The notes beneath the pieces are model-generated. The model made no database searches, had not been told where the DNA came from, and was given only the letters and a program-made list of their open reading frames with translations. 64,000 nt of DNA, taken from the NCBI GenBank assembly GCA_014529385.2, contig CM043953.1, forward strand, positions 78,236,872-78,300,871, written 5' to 3'. The translations under genes and the position numbers were made by a program. This DNA comes from Adiantum capillus-veneris. Lineage: Eukaryota > Streptophyta > Polypodiopsida > Polypodiales > Pteridaceae. Below are positions 19,501 through 33,782 of this stretch, piece after piece. Positions within the stretch are counted from its first letter, which is position 1, and each line of letters opens with the position of its first letter.

Positions 19501-22500
19501 TAGAGCAAGATGGTGTTTCTGGATTCCATTGAGTATCTGCAATTTCTCCTCGACGAGCTTTGCGACATTCTCTCGAAGCATCCGTAGCAGAATCTCCCAC
19601 ATCTGCAGAGCTTTCAACAGTACTTGAATTACATGTTGACTCTATTGCCTCAGGTTGGTCCTCCTCCTTCGACACCAGAAAGCACAAGGGCTTCTAATCG
19701 ACAACCTATCTAGTCTTCGATTCCGATCTGGGGAATATGGTTCAATCTCTTGACGTGCTCCTAGTGCAACCGCCTCCTCCACCATCATTGCCACCACCTC
19801 CTCCACCTGGTCCTATTATTATCCACATCTTGGAGATACACCTAATCAACCAAAGGATTTCAAGGATGGGGGAACTTTAGTAAAATTTTTCACCTTTTTT
19901 GAAGTGAGAGATAGGAAGAAAGCCTTGTAGTTTTTGCAATAGTTTGACAATATCTATGCCTTGGGGAACTACACAGAAGAATCAAAGATCTCTCGAGCCA
20001 CGGGAATTCTCAAAGATAATGCTATGTAGTGGTGGAGTCCAATAGCTACCCAACTGCATGCTCCAAGGACTTGGCAGGCTTTCAAGAATATTTTTACCTG
20101 AAGCTACATGACCTCACTGTTCGAAGTACAACTTCTGGTAGAATGGGGGTAACATGTAAATGCTCGCTACGGAAACCATGGAAGACTACAACCAAAGGTT
20201 TCTTGATGTTTACCTTCGGCGTCTTTCTTCAAGCTGATTATCTTGGAGGACCAATGCGAGCGCTATACAATCGGGCTGCCATCACCATTACAAGAATACT
20301 TTCTATCTAGACAAGTATCTACTATGCAAGAAGTGATGGACCATGCTACGGTTGGTTACAAACTTATGAAAGGAAAATTGGAATTTGTTACGAAAGCACA
20401 ACCGAGCAACACTCAAAATCCTCAACCACAACGAACAAATTCTTGGGATCTCGTGACATCTCAACTTAATTAGTAGGACCTCGTTTGACTCATCGCCAAT
20501 GAGACACCGTACTACAAGAAGGCCGATGCTTTGTGTCACAAACTGGTGACGTGGCTGCCCAGTACATACACACACACACCCTCTCTTGCAGGAACCCCCG
20601 TTGGAAAATGCTGACGTGGCTTGCTGTACGGACGCTGTTGACGTGGCTTGCTATACGGACGCCCGCCATTTGCGGCAGCAGCAGTACGGAAAAGCAGATT
20701 TTCGCGTGGCTTGCTTTTTGGGCTTTTGCTTTATTGAGAGAGAGAGCTTTACCTTTTCCTTAAAAAAGCTCTGCTTTATTTACTCAAGAGAGAGCTTGTG
20801 AGAGACAGAGAGCTTTTGCTTTATTTTTGGCAAGGCTTTTGATTTTGAAGCTTTTAGACTCTGCTTTTAGCATCCCTTGTAAATTTATAAAATAGTGGTT
20901 TGGGCTCACTTCTCATAGCATCTGGACGCAGAGTCTGAGAGTGAGTCTCGACTACTCGCTTGTACTTTGAGTTGCAGATTAATACAAAAAGAAATACCGA
21001 AAGGGGTGCCAGTCTTTGGGGCCAATATCTCTAGGCACGGAACTCTGCCGGTGATTTATTGTGGTGTCGTGGTAGATTCTCGACTTGGAGTGTCCAAGTC
21101 TGTTACACTTTGAATGTTTCCAGACAGGACACTTACAACAATTATCCTACTAAAGCGGATACGCCTCCAGAATAACCACTTGGAAAGAGCGCCAAAACTG
21201 CGGTGGGAATTGTCCTCGAGATTTATGGCATCGCTATGGAAGGTTCCAACAAACTATGCAAAGCCTATGGAAAGATAAAGGGCTTTATGACACTTAACTT
21301 CTTTGGCCTAGGAGCCACCAAAAATTTTATCGATCCCGAATTCCTAAAACAGATTGATTTTGAGTACCATCAACTTGCTGGAGAACTTGAAGCCGAGCTA
21401 GCCACGGGGCAACTCAAAAGGTTGTACCTCTCATTGGTGCTCTTCCGGTCACCATCCAAGGATACCATGGAAAAGCAAATTTTCACATCATGAAACTGGG
21501 CAATTGTGATGCTCTTTTAGGCATGCCTTGGCACGACAAGAACGATGCGACCATTGACATTCGGAACCGCACCATCACTTTGCAAGAGAACGACAAACCA
21601 GTCATGCTTAAAGTTCAATTGATAGAAACCAATCCTGAATGATTTTAAGTTTAATTTGTATTAAGACACTCGTTGAACTTCGTTTAACAATATTGTTTGA
21701 AAAAATTATTTGAAATACAAATGATTTGTTTTGAACTTGTTTTGGTGCCGATTTGAGAATGCTTGGTTTTTGATATGTCAAAATCTTTGGCTCGGGCTTC
21801 CTTGAGAGGAGTGTTCATGTTTGATGTGAAACCTCTGAACGACGCAAGTCGGTGGCCTAGGGAGTGTTAAGTTGAATGTTGGAAGCCTCTGAACGAGGCA
21901 GGCTGGTTGTTTGGGGAGCATTTAGTTGTATTTGGATCCTCCAAGCGATGCAGGCTGCGGTCTGGGGAGCGTTTGGTTGTATCAATCCTCTGAGCTCATG
22001 GCCCGGACCTTTTTAGGTTATTTGTGGGAAGAATGAGGAGGCAGTCGTTGAGTACCTTCATGCCTAAGGTCGTTTTTCTTGGAGGAGTGCTCATTCGTTG
22101 TTTGTTTTTATGTCCTGCAACATGTAAGCATCTGTGACATGTGTTGCATCATTATGTGTCAACCACTGAATATTCCTAATTGGGTGAGATTGCGTGGGTA
22201 TGTAACTTTAGTGCATCAAGACATCCCTTTAAAGATCAACGTAGTGTGGGTGTGATGGCTAATTTTACTATGCTAGAATATCAAGAGCTCCAATATGGAA
22301 TGAGAAAAGTGAACGACCCTTGGAATGACACTCGGATATTTTTGATCTATCTTGAGTTGTTTTGTAGATATAATCGCGGACGATTACTCTTCTTTCAAGA
22401 AGGGGGGATGTCACAAACTGTCGATGTGCCAAGCCATTGAAGATCCAGAGGGTTAGGACTCACGGAGTCAAACCCCAGCCAACCTGCAGATCCAAATTGA

Positions 22501-25500
22501 GGGCCCTAAACCCTAATAGAAGCAGCAGAAGAAGAAGTCCTCACCAACTTGCATGTTCCCCCCGAGTGGCCCAAATTATCAATGGGTTAGGATTAATAAT
22601 CCCAACCCCCAACCTAACTTACAAAGGTTGGGGGTTAGGATTATTAATCCTAACCCCCCAAATTATCAATGGGTTAATAATCCTAACCCCCCAAATTATC
22701 AATGGGTTAGGATTGATAATCCCAACCCCCCAATCAATGGGTTAGGATTCATAATCCTAACCCCCAACCTAGGATTAATTATCAGTGTTTGAGGATGCCC
22801 GGTTTTGGGTGCTGTCTGAGGATGTAGTTCATTGATCATTGAAGAGCATCGTCAATGTCCGTCTCTGTAAATAGTCGTACCGGACGTCCCCCACGTCGTG
22901 CTAGAATAGTCCTAATCCTTTGATGGAGCCTCCGTCGATGTCGTGGTGACCATTGTAGATGGGGGGGTCTAGGGGCTCTGTCAGTCAATACACCTCTGGT
23001 ATAGGTGGACTTTGAATCTGTTGTGAAGCTTGTTCATTTGATTGCCGATTCTTTGATCCAAAGAAGTCAATGATCTCTCTGTGTGAATGTCTCCTATTAT
23101 CTAATCTCCTCAAGAGACTCTCCCTGTGTCTGTGCAACTCTAGCAAAAACAACCTGAGGCATCATTGGTCCTGATATCTCATAACTCTAGCCAATGGTTC
23201 AAAGTCTCTCTGAATAGACAGGGAAAGCGGCCTCGTATCTCATAGTATACTGGACAATGACAGATGTGATGTAACTCCCATCTCTGGCTCTTTATGACAC
23301 AACTGGCAAATCGTGGCCTTTGCTGGTATTCTCCTAAATATGCCAGTCTCAATCTCTAGCCGATGCGATGATGTGTGCATCCGACCAATAGCACATCGTA
23401 TCCCATGGGATAAATGAGTGTCCCATATAGACAGGTATGATCACCTATCCACCCTTTGTTGGTTGGAGAAGATGCACTCTGTAGAAAGCCATCTTTGTGC
23501 CAAGCTCTCGTGTTGGCTTTGACCAAGTCCTCCTTGTGTCTAGCTGAATCAAATTCTATCTAATGAGGCGAGTAATCTTGGTCTGTGTGAGAGATAAGGA
23601 GAATGCATCCAATGAGTAGTGAAAGGGGGGTAGTCTTTCCATACTAAATCTGTCACGAGGACGTGGCAACTACTAACTTAGTTGTTGGTTTCTTTCCGAT
23701 GATTTTTATTTAATCTTTGGGACCCTCTTTTTGAAGTCACAAATGGCCAGACACTGTGTGGCTAGTGTGAAACAGCCTATGGCCAAGAGTTTCACCTGCA
23801 GCCGGGAAGGGCAAATCGCCACGAGATGGTCGAGCCAGTTGGCACTGGAATCCGAGCAGTAAAAGGGTGTCTAGGCTCAGTTCAAAGTCATTTAGGCCCC
23901 TGGCTACACTTATAAGTTGGTGGGTACTAGGAAATTAACTCAAAAGAGGCATAAGGAACACATGGCGATGTGTGTGAGTAGTGGGTGCAGGTGATCACAG
24001 CTTTAATGGAAAGCTTGCCTTCTCCCTTGCTCTATGTAGTGCAATGACTTGCTCTCGCGCATCTCTCTCTCCCATTGGCACATATGGTAATGCCCCACTA
24101 GTTGGGCTTCTTAGATGACCATGTACAGTTTGGGGGTTTTTATGCGCGTTTGCCAAGGCAAGAGCCTTGTATAGGAACCGGATTAGCTAATTGCTAATCC
24201 CCTTCAGGTACGCACAGCTCCATCGCGAAGCATTAAAAAATGGAGAGTTTTCTCGCGTGAAAACTCGTCCAATTTACAGGGGAACTGTTTGCCATTGCAT
24301 GCGGGAGCTTCTGACACAGGCGTAGACGTGTTTGCTCCGCTCAAAATGATGCGAAACGGAAAATTACAGCCTGCTGCGTTTTTCTGTAGGTTCAGGGTTT
24401 CACACCTAAATGGCAAGGTAATGCAAGGGGAGCCTCAAGAAATCCTTGGGTGCTTGTACAGGCAATTTAGAGAGATTTCCCGCGAGGAATCTTGTCTAAT
24501 TCAAGGGGCAAGTGACCCATACAGGTGCAAGAGCTCGAGGGCGACCCATAGGAGTGATTGGCGCACGAATCGGAGCGCAAAACAGAGAATTACAGCTTGC
24601 TGTAATTTTTTTTGCAGGTGTAGGGTTTTGGCCAGTTTTGATGCCTACAAGTCCCAGGAGCTTCGTGGCAGCTAGGGAATCACCAAGCAGGTGTTGCGGC
24701 ACAAATTAGGAGCCATAAACAGGGATTTCAGCATGCTGTAATTTTTTGCCAGGTTTTGCAAAGTGCTCGAAAGTGCATGGAAGTCACTGTCTACTTGGGA
24801 TTTTGTCCGTGGAGACTTCTACTGTGGTTATGTTGCCGAAATCGGGTTAGGGTAGAGGAATTTCAGCCGGATAAAAGTGGGACAACTTGTAGAGATTTAC
24901 ACGTTTTTCTCAAGTTTAATAAGAATAAAGAAATACCGAAAGGGGCGCCAGTCTTTGGGGCCTATAGGGTGTCGCCGTCTGCTTGGTAGCGCTCTAGCTA
25001 CCAAGTCGTGAAATGTCTTGAAGTGTTGAATTCCAGTCACAGGAAGTTCCTTTGTGTCCTAAAGTCTAAAGTAAAGTTTCGGGTGAAAGCTAAAGTCTAC
25101 TGCCCTACGGTCCGGTTTCAAAATCCATGTAGCTGAAACCATGTAGTCTGTCCATACTAAATCCATGTAGCTAAAACCATGATGTCATCTGTGCATACCA
25201 ACAAGATTTCTCTCCCTGTGAGGCAAGCTGTTGAGAAGACTCCAAAGGTAGGCGAGCATATCTATCTTTAGGGAGATCCTAGATACTGTGTACAAAAGAG
25301 ACATATGTCGTAAGTGCCTCTATGACCAACAGGGAAGCAACAAGCTCTGCACGAATAATCTCATGCTAAACAGAGGCCTTGGCCTTAATCACCCGGGAAA
25401 TGATAGAGACCAGAGGCCTCTCCATACATCTCCATCCACCAGCACTGCTAGCTTGGCTATAATGGTCTACTGATGGTCCCAACCCATAAAGCATAGCTTA

Positions 25501-28500
25501 AGTAACCAATGTGTCAAATAGCCAGAGCTTTGTTCAAGGTTCGTGAAACTGATTCTGCGAACACATCCTCTCCATGCTCCTAGGAGAACTTTGGACCAGT
25601 GAAGAATACTCCCAGGTAAGTGTATGCGTCTGTAAACTCAACTGTCTTCTGGTAATATGTGAAGGTTGGTGCAGATCGCTTAACCCGCTTTGCTGTGGTG
25701 TTGAACACCATAACTTTGGTCTTGTCAAGGTTCACCGACAAGCCGCTAATACTAGCAAAAGTGTGCAATGCATCCAATTGTCATTGCATCTTTTCTGATG
25801 AATCTGAGATCAACACAATATCATCTACATATAGTAGTAAGGAAATCCATGTCCCCGCTAGCTATGCTCCTGTGCCTACTCCCCTCTCAATGTAATCTGA
25901 AATCTCATCTACATACAAACCAAACAATGTAGGAGAGAGTGTTTGACTCCAACAGTGCAGTGAATATGCTCAGATAACCCCTTAGGAGTATGAACCTGCT
26001 CCACGACTGTCCTGTATAAAGCCGTGACTTCCTAGATCATCTTTGTGGGTACTCCCATCGCCTGTAGTCTTTGCCTCAATCGAGCTATGGGAACCGTATC
26101 AAACGCTTTGCGAAAATCCACAAAGGTACAATAAAATTCTCATACCATGTGATCTGCTTTCCTTAATAAGTGTCAATATATGATCAAGAGTAGAAAAACC
26201 CCTCGTGAAACCTGCCTGGCTTGATGCTCGAATGCCTACTCTCTTTGCTCATCTACTTAGCTGTTGCTTAAGAATGGATGCATACAACCTGGCTAGCGTT
26301 TGCTCGGTATCATGGCATCTTCGGCCTTGAAAATAGGCACAATAGTAGACATGCTCCAAGTATTAGGAAAATGAACATTACTGCAAGAAGCTCTTTAAGC
26401 ATATCTCTAGCATGTTTAAAGTGCTCTGCCATCAATCCATCATGATCACATGTTCTCGTGGTTTCTTTACCATCTCAACGGTAAAGAAAGTGCATGTGTG
26501 TGGGCATGGCTCCGGAGGGTCAGGTAGAGACTGCTGCCCTAGAATCGTGTAAAGAGATGCTGCATATGCGCCCCAAACCTTGATTGATGTGATAATTGGT
26601 GGGGGGAATGCTCATGAAAAAATCTTCATGCCTCGCCCGAGTCGTGGCTCAGGAATATCTTGTACAACTCGTCCTCTAACCAAGCAAGATAAGTCCTCTT
26701 CTTTTGTTGCACTAGGCGCCGAAAGGCTATCTATGAGTAATGGCTCCCAAGAACACCTCCCTCTGAAGTGTGGCTCTCGTCCCACATTCCTCATCATACC
26801 AACTGTTCTGGGGCATACTCCCAGAACGTCGTCTTTGCCTGGGTTGGATGTGTGGGTATGCCTCTACTGTTGCATCATGTAAAGTCTGCCAATACTTGGG
26901 TAAGCTGCTCTAATGGGTGTCTCGGGTTCCTCTACGGCCAGGCGTCTTTAAACACTATCCATGTAGACAGAGTCGGTCTCCGTATCGAGTATGGGTAGAT
27001 GCCTAGGCCAACGGAGCTGTACTAAACTGGAATGAAACTGTAAATGTGAGGAGAGCGTGATCTACTGCTGTCCCAACATGCTTGGGGTTGACTGTAAAAT
27101 CCTGAATAGGTGGTATAAAACTGGGTCGAGCCATAACATAGTCCACCATGCGAGCCTTGTGTTTATGAGGAAAACAAGAGATCCATTCTTTGTTGGAAAT
27201 TGTGTTGGCCATTCAGGATGGCCAGTCCATGTGTAGTCCCTGTGTATGTCAAATATCTCGCATACTCATTATGCACCACATCCTTTGAGCACCTGAGATC
27301 ACTGACATCCAACACTCTTAACATCTCCTTTGAGGTATCATAGAGGGCTAATACAGTATTTGCATTCACTTTTTAGTCGTTGCTTTTGGATTCTAAAAAC
27401 AGTTAGATGGGCTATGCCTCTACCTTTTGGCTCGCTATGAGATAGTGATCTATTTTTGAAGAATTGGACTCCATATGAGAAAAAACAAAAACATTATCAG
27501 TTCTAAACTTAGAACATACTCGATAAAAAGAATTTAGGCTTGTTTACTAATAAAATCTTATTAATTCGACAGAGTATAACTCAAGTAGTTTGGTCTTTTG
27601 AAAAAATATACCACTTGGGGTAAAAAAAAGGGGAAAATCTGATACTTGGACTAGAAGAGATAATTAATACTAGAAGGTTCTCTTCGACTAGAAACACTGT
27701 GAAAATATATATAAATGATTTACTTTGGACTTAGCTTGTAGAAGGTAAAAAAGTTTTGTAAGATGGACATGGATAACAACTGGTATAGTCCATTGATACC
27801 TGTAAAACACATCCAAGGCTAACTGAATTGTTGTCTTGTTTGGATGGATGCAGGTAAGGACTCTTATCTTATCTTAGAAGGTTTTTTTGACTTTGGCAAG
27901 CTGTCCTACATTGGATGGAACACTCACTTATGATTTGGGAAGTTCTTTTACTATCTGCATACTGAAAGGGGATCTTTTTCTTACAAACATTGTACTAAAA
28001 TGATTCTAATACCGAGTTGTTTTTGTACTTATCTATTCTTTGTTCCATTGTCAGCTGTCTAATGTAAAAGTTCAATTATGTCTTATTATCTAAGATTTAA
28101 CAGCTACACACACATCCTATACATAAGGTTTTTCTTTCTAGATTAACCGGGATACTGTCTTTGGAAATTTTCTTCAAAATTTAGTTTTAAGTTGGATCCA
28201 CAGTTCGTAATCCCTTGACCGGTTGACTGGTATTAGGTGGTCCTTCGTAGACTCTATTTTTGGTCCCCTGCTCACGGCTACTATAGTCTTTGACTTTGCC
28301 GGTTGAAGGTTTGCAAGCCCACAAATTACAGTTACTGTTTTTACTTTTATTTATGTTTATATTGTTCCTTTTTTCAGGACTGCTTACCCTATGGAAAGAC
28401 AGCCCGCACGAGCACTTATCACAACTCGAGAATCATACAAAGATTCTCGAATAGATTAAGCTATACCTAAGGACCGTAAACCAAAGAATGCTTTGGCAGT

Positions 28501-31500
28501 TAGAACTAGATACTTCCTCTTTAGGAAGGCCAAAAATTGTATTACTTACTATGGTAAGTATAAGTGAACTTCACTACACTTTTTTTTGAAAAATTGCAGA
28601 CTCTTGCTCTCTCACAAAGATTGGAATTGTCCTCCGAGCCCCTCTCAGTGGCCATATCTCTTGTACTCAGATGCATTAGCAGCTTGGATGCTTCTCAACT
28701 AATATATGATTCGGCTCTTACCTCTGACAAGAAATTATCTGTCTTATATATGTTGTCTTTTAATAATTGGGTCAAAATTTTGGCGACTCTGGATAAAGAC
28801 TCCATGGAAGGGGTAAATTTAATTACCCATTATATAGCTCAGCTTCTTCTACTATCCTTACAATACCAGCAAGAGCTTGCCATGTTTTCCTCCGCTGGTT
28901 CTGATTTGTCTAACTTTCTAAGGAAGTTATGTGGTCTCAATCTCTCTTTTGTCTGTGCACCGGCTACTCCAACTATTCCTTAAACCGGTGGAATCTTTTG
29001 TCGGGATAGTGCAGCCCTTGAAGCAGTTAAGGAATTTCAGAGTAATCTTTGCTCCCTCAATGACTCTAACCTCCTGGAGATGCTGCCTAAAATATCCAAA
29101 TCTTACATGTTAGACCAATTGAAATTGAATCCCTTGGGGTTGACCATCAGCTTAGGGTCCTACCCAACAAAGCTTTCTTAGCACCCATTTTGAGTGAAAC
29201 TTAAGTTTACCTTGTCAACCTCCCTGCTTCTACCGTGGAAGATTGCAAATTCAAGATTCTAAAAGGAGGGTAATTTCTGGACAAAGAGGAGCTTCTCCAA
29301 GCACCCTTCAATCTCAATCTCATTGACCACTCCAAGTGCCCCTCCAATACTAGCCTCTACATCCGTACCAAAGGAAACATGGAATTTGCCAAGAGTAATC
29401 CGGATTTTTACATCGAATGCATCTGGAATGTCTTTCGATCTTATGTAAAATGTGCCTACAGATTTCTTGACTTGTGAATCCAATATCGTGTGGTTCGATC
29501 ATACCATTTGGTTTATTCTCAACCATCTGGACTTACTCTTCCCAGAAAAACCTGTGGATTTTCACATCTCCTTCATTTGCTCTTGGTTAGGCGGTTAAGC
29601 TAAGTAAATTGTAATTGTACGGATTGCCTTCAACATCTTCCGTGAACTAATGCTTGATATCTTGAAGGAGTTAAAATCTGATGAACCCAGAATTTACTTA
29701 ATTACTTATGCTAACTTTAAAGGTGTTAAGATCATCACTAGTTTACTTAAACCTTGTATTGATGAGGATGACTCCCCTGCTCTCAAAAGATCTAACTGTT
29801 TGATTACTCCCAACTCCTTCACTTCCTTTCCAACACCTAGTTCATCCTCTAACCGGGGAAGAGTTCGTAGCTATACAAGGGGTAGAGGCAGGTCTCCCCC
29901 CATCAGGAACTTCTTTGAATTTTAAATCTTGGTGATATTGCAGGTTACTACAAGCCTTTGTGGAAGAAGAACTCTCAACAAAGTGGATCCCGACAATGGA
30001 TTCATCTACATACACAGTCTTTTTCACAATGTACTCTTCGATTGGATTCAATCAAAAAATCTTTTTGTGAGTGCTTTGATCTGTTTTTTGGTAATCACAA
30101 ATTACTCGACAATATACTCATAGGATGGAAGTATCAACATCCCATAAAGAGGTTAATTTACAGTAATGACTTTCTTTGGCGGGATTCTATTTCTTATTGT
30201 ACATGCTTTCAGTTTACCACCTTTTGTAGGAATTTTGAGGCTTTTGGTAACCATGTTTGCACTTGTGATCTTAGCATTATTGAAAATACTAAAATACGTA
30301 GAATTTTGGTCAAAGGGCTCAATTATATATCTAACTTTCCCAAAAACCCTTACCTTGCTCTATCAGCTATACTAAGCTGCCTCACTGACCTTGTCAATGC
30401 TCTACGACTGGAGATAACAGTCCTACTGGACTTAAGGGAAGTTGTGAAAGAATGCTTCCTTCAAAAAGTATCACAACTACCTAGAAAATGGTTATCCTCT
30501 GATGACTCCTGCCTTACATCACAGCTAACTTTAGATTTTCAAAAAATCTCTGATAAATGGTTTATTGTCAAGCTTGTCATCTCCAGTCGGAGAGCATTGA
30601 TAAGGTCAGTGAGGCAGCTTAGTATAGCTGATAGAGCAAGGTAGTGGTTTTTGGGAAAGTTAGGTATATGATTGAGCCCTTTGGCCAAAATTTTACGTAA
30701 TTTAGTATTTTCAATAATGCTAAGATCACAAGTGCAAACATGGTTACCAAAAGTCTCAAAATTTCTGCGAAAGGTGGTAAACTGAAAGCATGTACAATGG
30801 GAAATAGAATCCTGCCGAAGAAAGTCATTACTGTAAATTAAACTCTTTATGGAATGTTGATACTTCTATCCTATGAGTATATTGTCGAGTAATTTGTGAT
30901 TACGAGAAAACAGATCAAAGCACTAAAGTAAAGATTTTTTGATTGAATCCAATCGAGGAGTACATTGTAAAAGAGACGGTGTATATAGATGAATCCATTG
31001 TCCGGATGCACTTTGTTGAGAGTTCTTCCACAAGGGCTTGTAGTAACCTGCAATATCACCAAGGTTTAAAATTCAGGGAAGTTCTTGATGGGGGGAGACC
31101 TGCCTCTACCCCTTGTATAGCTACGAACTCTTCCCCGGTTAGAGGATGAACTAGGTGTTGGAAAGGAAGTGAAGGAGTTGGGAGTAATCAAACAGTTAGA
31201 TCTTTTGAGGAGGGGAGTCATCCTCATCAATACAAGGTTTAAGTAAACTAGTGATGATCTTAACACCTTTAAAGTTAGCATAAGTAGTTAAGGAAATTCC
31301 GGGTTCATTAGATTTTAACTCCTTCAAGATATCAAGCATTAGTTCACAGAAGATGTTGAAGGCAATCCGTGCAATTACAATTTACTTAGCTTAGCCGCCT
31401 AACCAAGAGCAAATGAAGGAGATGTGAAAATCCACAGGTTTTTCTGGGAAGAGTAAGTCTAGATGGTTGAGAATAAACCAAATGGTATGATCGAACCACA

Positions 31501-33254
31501 CGATACTGGATTCACAAAAGGCTTTAGGGTTAAGAAATCTGCAGGCACATTTTACATAAGGTCGAAAGACATTCCAGATAGATTCAGCGTAAAAATCCGG
31601 ATTACTCTTGGCAAATTCCGTATTTCCTTTCGTACGGATGTAGAGGCCAGTATTGGAGGGACACTTGAAGTGGTCAATGAGATTGAGATTGAAGGGTGCT
31701 TTGATAAGCTCCCTTTTGTCCAGAAATTGCTCTCCTTTTAGAATCTTGAGTCTGCAATCTTCCACAGTAGAGGCAGGGAGGTTGACAAGGTAAACCCAAG
31801 TTTCACTCAAAATGGGTGCTAAGAAAGCTTTGATGGGCAGAACTCAAAGCTAACGGTCAACCCCAAGGGATTCAATTCCAATTTGTCTAACAAGTAAGAT
31901 AGGAAAAACTTTGGATATTTTAGGCACCATCTCCAGGAGGTTAGAGTCATTGAGGGAGCAAAGATTACTCTGAAATTCCTTAACTGCTTCAAGGGCTGTA
32001 CTATCTCGACAAAAGATTCCACCAATTTGTGGAATAGTTTGAGTAGCCGGTGCACAGACAAAAGAGGGATTGAGATCACATAACTTCCTTAGAAAGTTAG
32101 ACAGATCAGAACCAGCGGAGGAAAACATGGCAAGCTCTTGCTGGTATTGTGAGGATAGTAGAGGAAGCTGGGTTATGTAATGGGTAATTAAATTCACCCC
32201 TTCCATGGAGTCTTTATCCAGAGTCGCCAAAATTTTGACCCAATCATTAAAAGACAGCATATGTAAGACAGATAATTTCTTGTCAGAGTTAAGAGCCGAA
32301 TTATATATTAGTTGAGAAGCATCCAAGCTGCTAATACATTTGAGTACTGGCCACTGAGAGAGGCTCGGAGGACAATTCCAATCCTTGTGAGAGAGCAAGA
32401 GTCCATAATTTTTCAAAAAGTGTGGTGAGGTTCACTTATACTTCCCATAGTAAGTAATACAATCTTTGGCCTTCCTAAAGAGGAAGGGTCTAGTTCTAAC
32501 TGCCAAAGCATTCTTTGGTTTACGGTCCTTAAGGTATAGCTTAATCTGTTTAAAAAACTTTGCATGATTCTCAGGGTTGTGATTAGTGCTCATGCGGGCT
32601 GTCTTTCTATAGGGTAAGCAGTCCTGAAAAAAGGAACAATATAAACATAAATAAAAGTAGAAACAGTAACTGTAATTTTTGGGCCTGCAAACCTTCAACC
32701 AGCAAAGTCAAAGACTATAGTAGCCGTGAGTAGGGGACCATAAATAGAGTCTACGAAGGACCACCTAACACCAGTCAACCGGTCAAGGGATTACGGACTA
32801 TGGGTCCAACTTAGAACTAAATTTTGAAGAAAATTTCCAAAGCCAACATTTCGGTTTCTCTGGAAAGAAAAACCTTATGTATAGGATGTGCGTGTAGCTG
32901 TTAAATCTTAGATAATAAGACATAATTGAACTTTTACATTCAAAAGATAGCTTGCAATGGAACAAAGAATAGATAAGTACAAAAACAACTCAGTATTAGA
33001 ATCATTTAAGTACAATGTTTGTAGGAAAGAGATCTCCTTTCAGTATGCAGATAGTAAAAGAACTTCCCAAATCATAAGTGAGCGTTCCATCCAATGTAGG
33101 ACAGCTTGCCAAAGTCAAAAAAACCTTCCAAGATAAGATAGAGTCCTTACCTGCGTCCATTTAAACAAAACAATAATTCACTTAGCCTTGGATGTGTTTT
33201 ACAGGTAGCAATGGACTATACCAATTGTGATCCATGTCCATCTTACAAAACTTT

Positions 33255-33330
<76 letters not shown>

Positions 33331-33585
33331 GAAATGAAATGTTATATTAACGTCTTCAAAATGCCGAAATGACCTATGAGACCAAACTGTTACAAAATTG
33401 TGAATCTGATACCATGTCTGGGTACAAAAAGACTAGAAAAAAAATACTACTACTACTAGAATTTATCCTCATCTGCACTCTGGATGTCGAGAGAGTATGG
33501 CTCGAATCCTCTGCTGTTGTCTCCGTCGATGCTGTGTAGCCCCTCTCACAGTCGTGGCCGTTTGGATCTCTATAGCTCCAGTGCG

Positions 33586-33636
<51 letters not shown>

Positions 33637-33718
33637 GAAGAGATTTTTAATGTCGTAGGAAGCTATCCCAAGAGACCTCAAAGATGTATTCGACGAGAGT
33701 TGAACTCAAGACCCGTTA

Positions 33719-33782
<64 letters not shown>

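Larger units (their letters stand above)
18723..22795 (+). mobile_element. Non-autonomous gag/protease LTR element (family C), copy 1
   Basis: 5' LTR (18723-19439), PBS (19441-19452), gag remnant, protease-like remnant, a non-coding spacer, PPT (GAAGGGGGGA, 22399-22408) and a 3' LTR starting at 22409 that is cut near 22795. No RT, RNase H or integrase is seen. A family B solo LTR at 20534-21107 interrupts the internal region. A second copy with the same gene content lies in PRP40C intron 6. Such elements depend on another element's pol. Confidence 0.75.
22820..27370 (-). mobile_element. LINE 2, minus strand, decayed, split by a solo LTR
   Basis: A longer relative of LINE 1. From right to left it carries an endonuclease remnant (about 26580-27370), an RT remnant (about 25500-26450) and a C-terminal Cys/His region (about 23180-23350), with a 1.47 kb LTR inserted at 23651-25120. 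Frameshifts and stops occur throughout. Compared with LINE 1, motif A is better kept, since sequence for KAFDTVP is present near 26100. Confidence 0.82.
30579..33253 (-). repeat. Large inverted repeat, right arm (2.67 kb)
   Basis: Reverse complement of the left arm. Its outer end (33253) touches the (CA)n(GA)n tract at 33255-33326. Coding traces run on the minus strand. With a 163-bp spacer the two arms could fold into a hairpin of over 2.6 kb when PRP40C intron 3 is transcribed. Confidence 0.93.

Noticed and set aside
22565-22770. Interstitial telomere repeat
   Set aside because: Contains GGGTTAGG and CCTAACCC but not tandem TTTAGGG. The repeat unit is a longer palindromic sequence native to the family C LTR.
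29958-30644. 228-codon open frame spanning the palindrome centre as a functional gene
   Set aside because: Its second half is the antisense of the right arm; the fusion is created by the inverted repeat.
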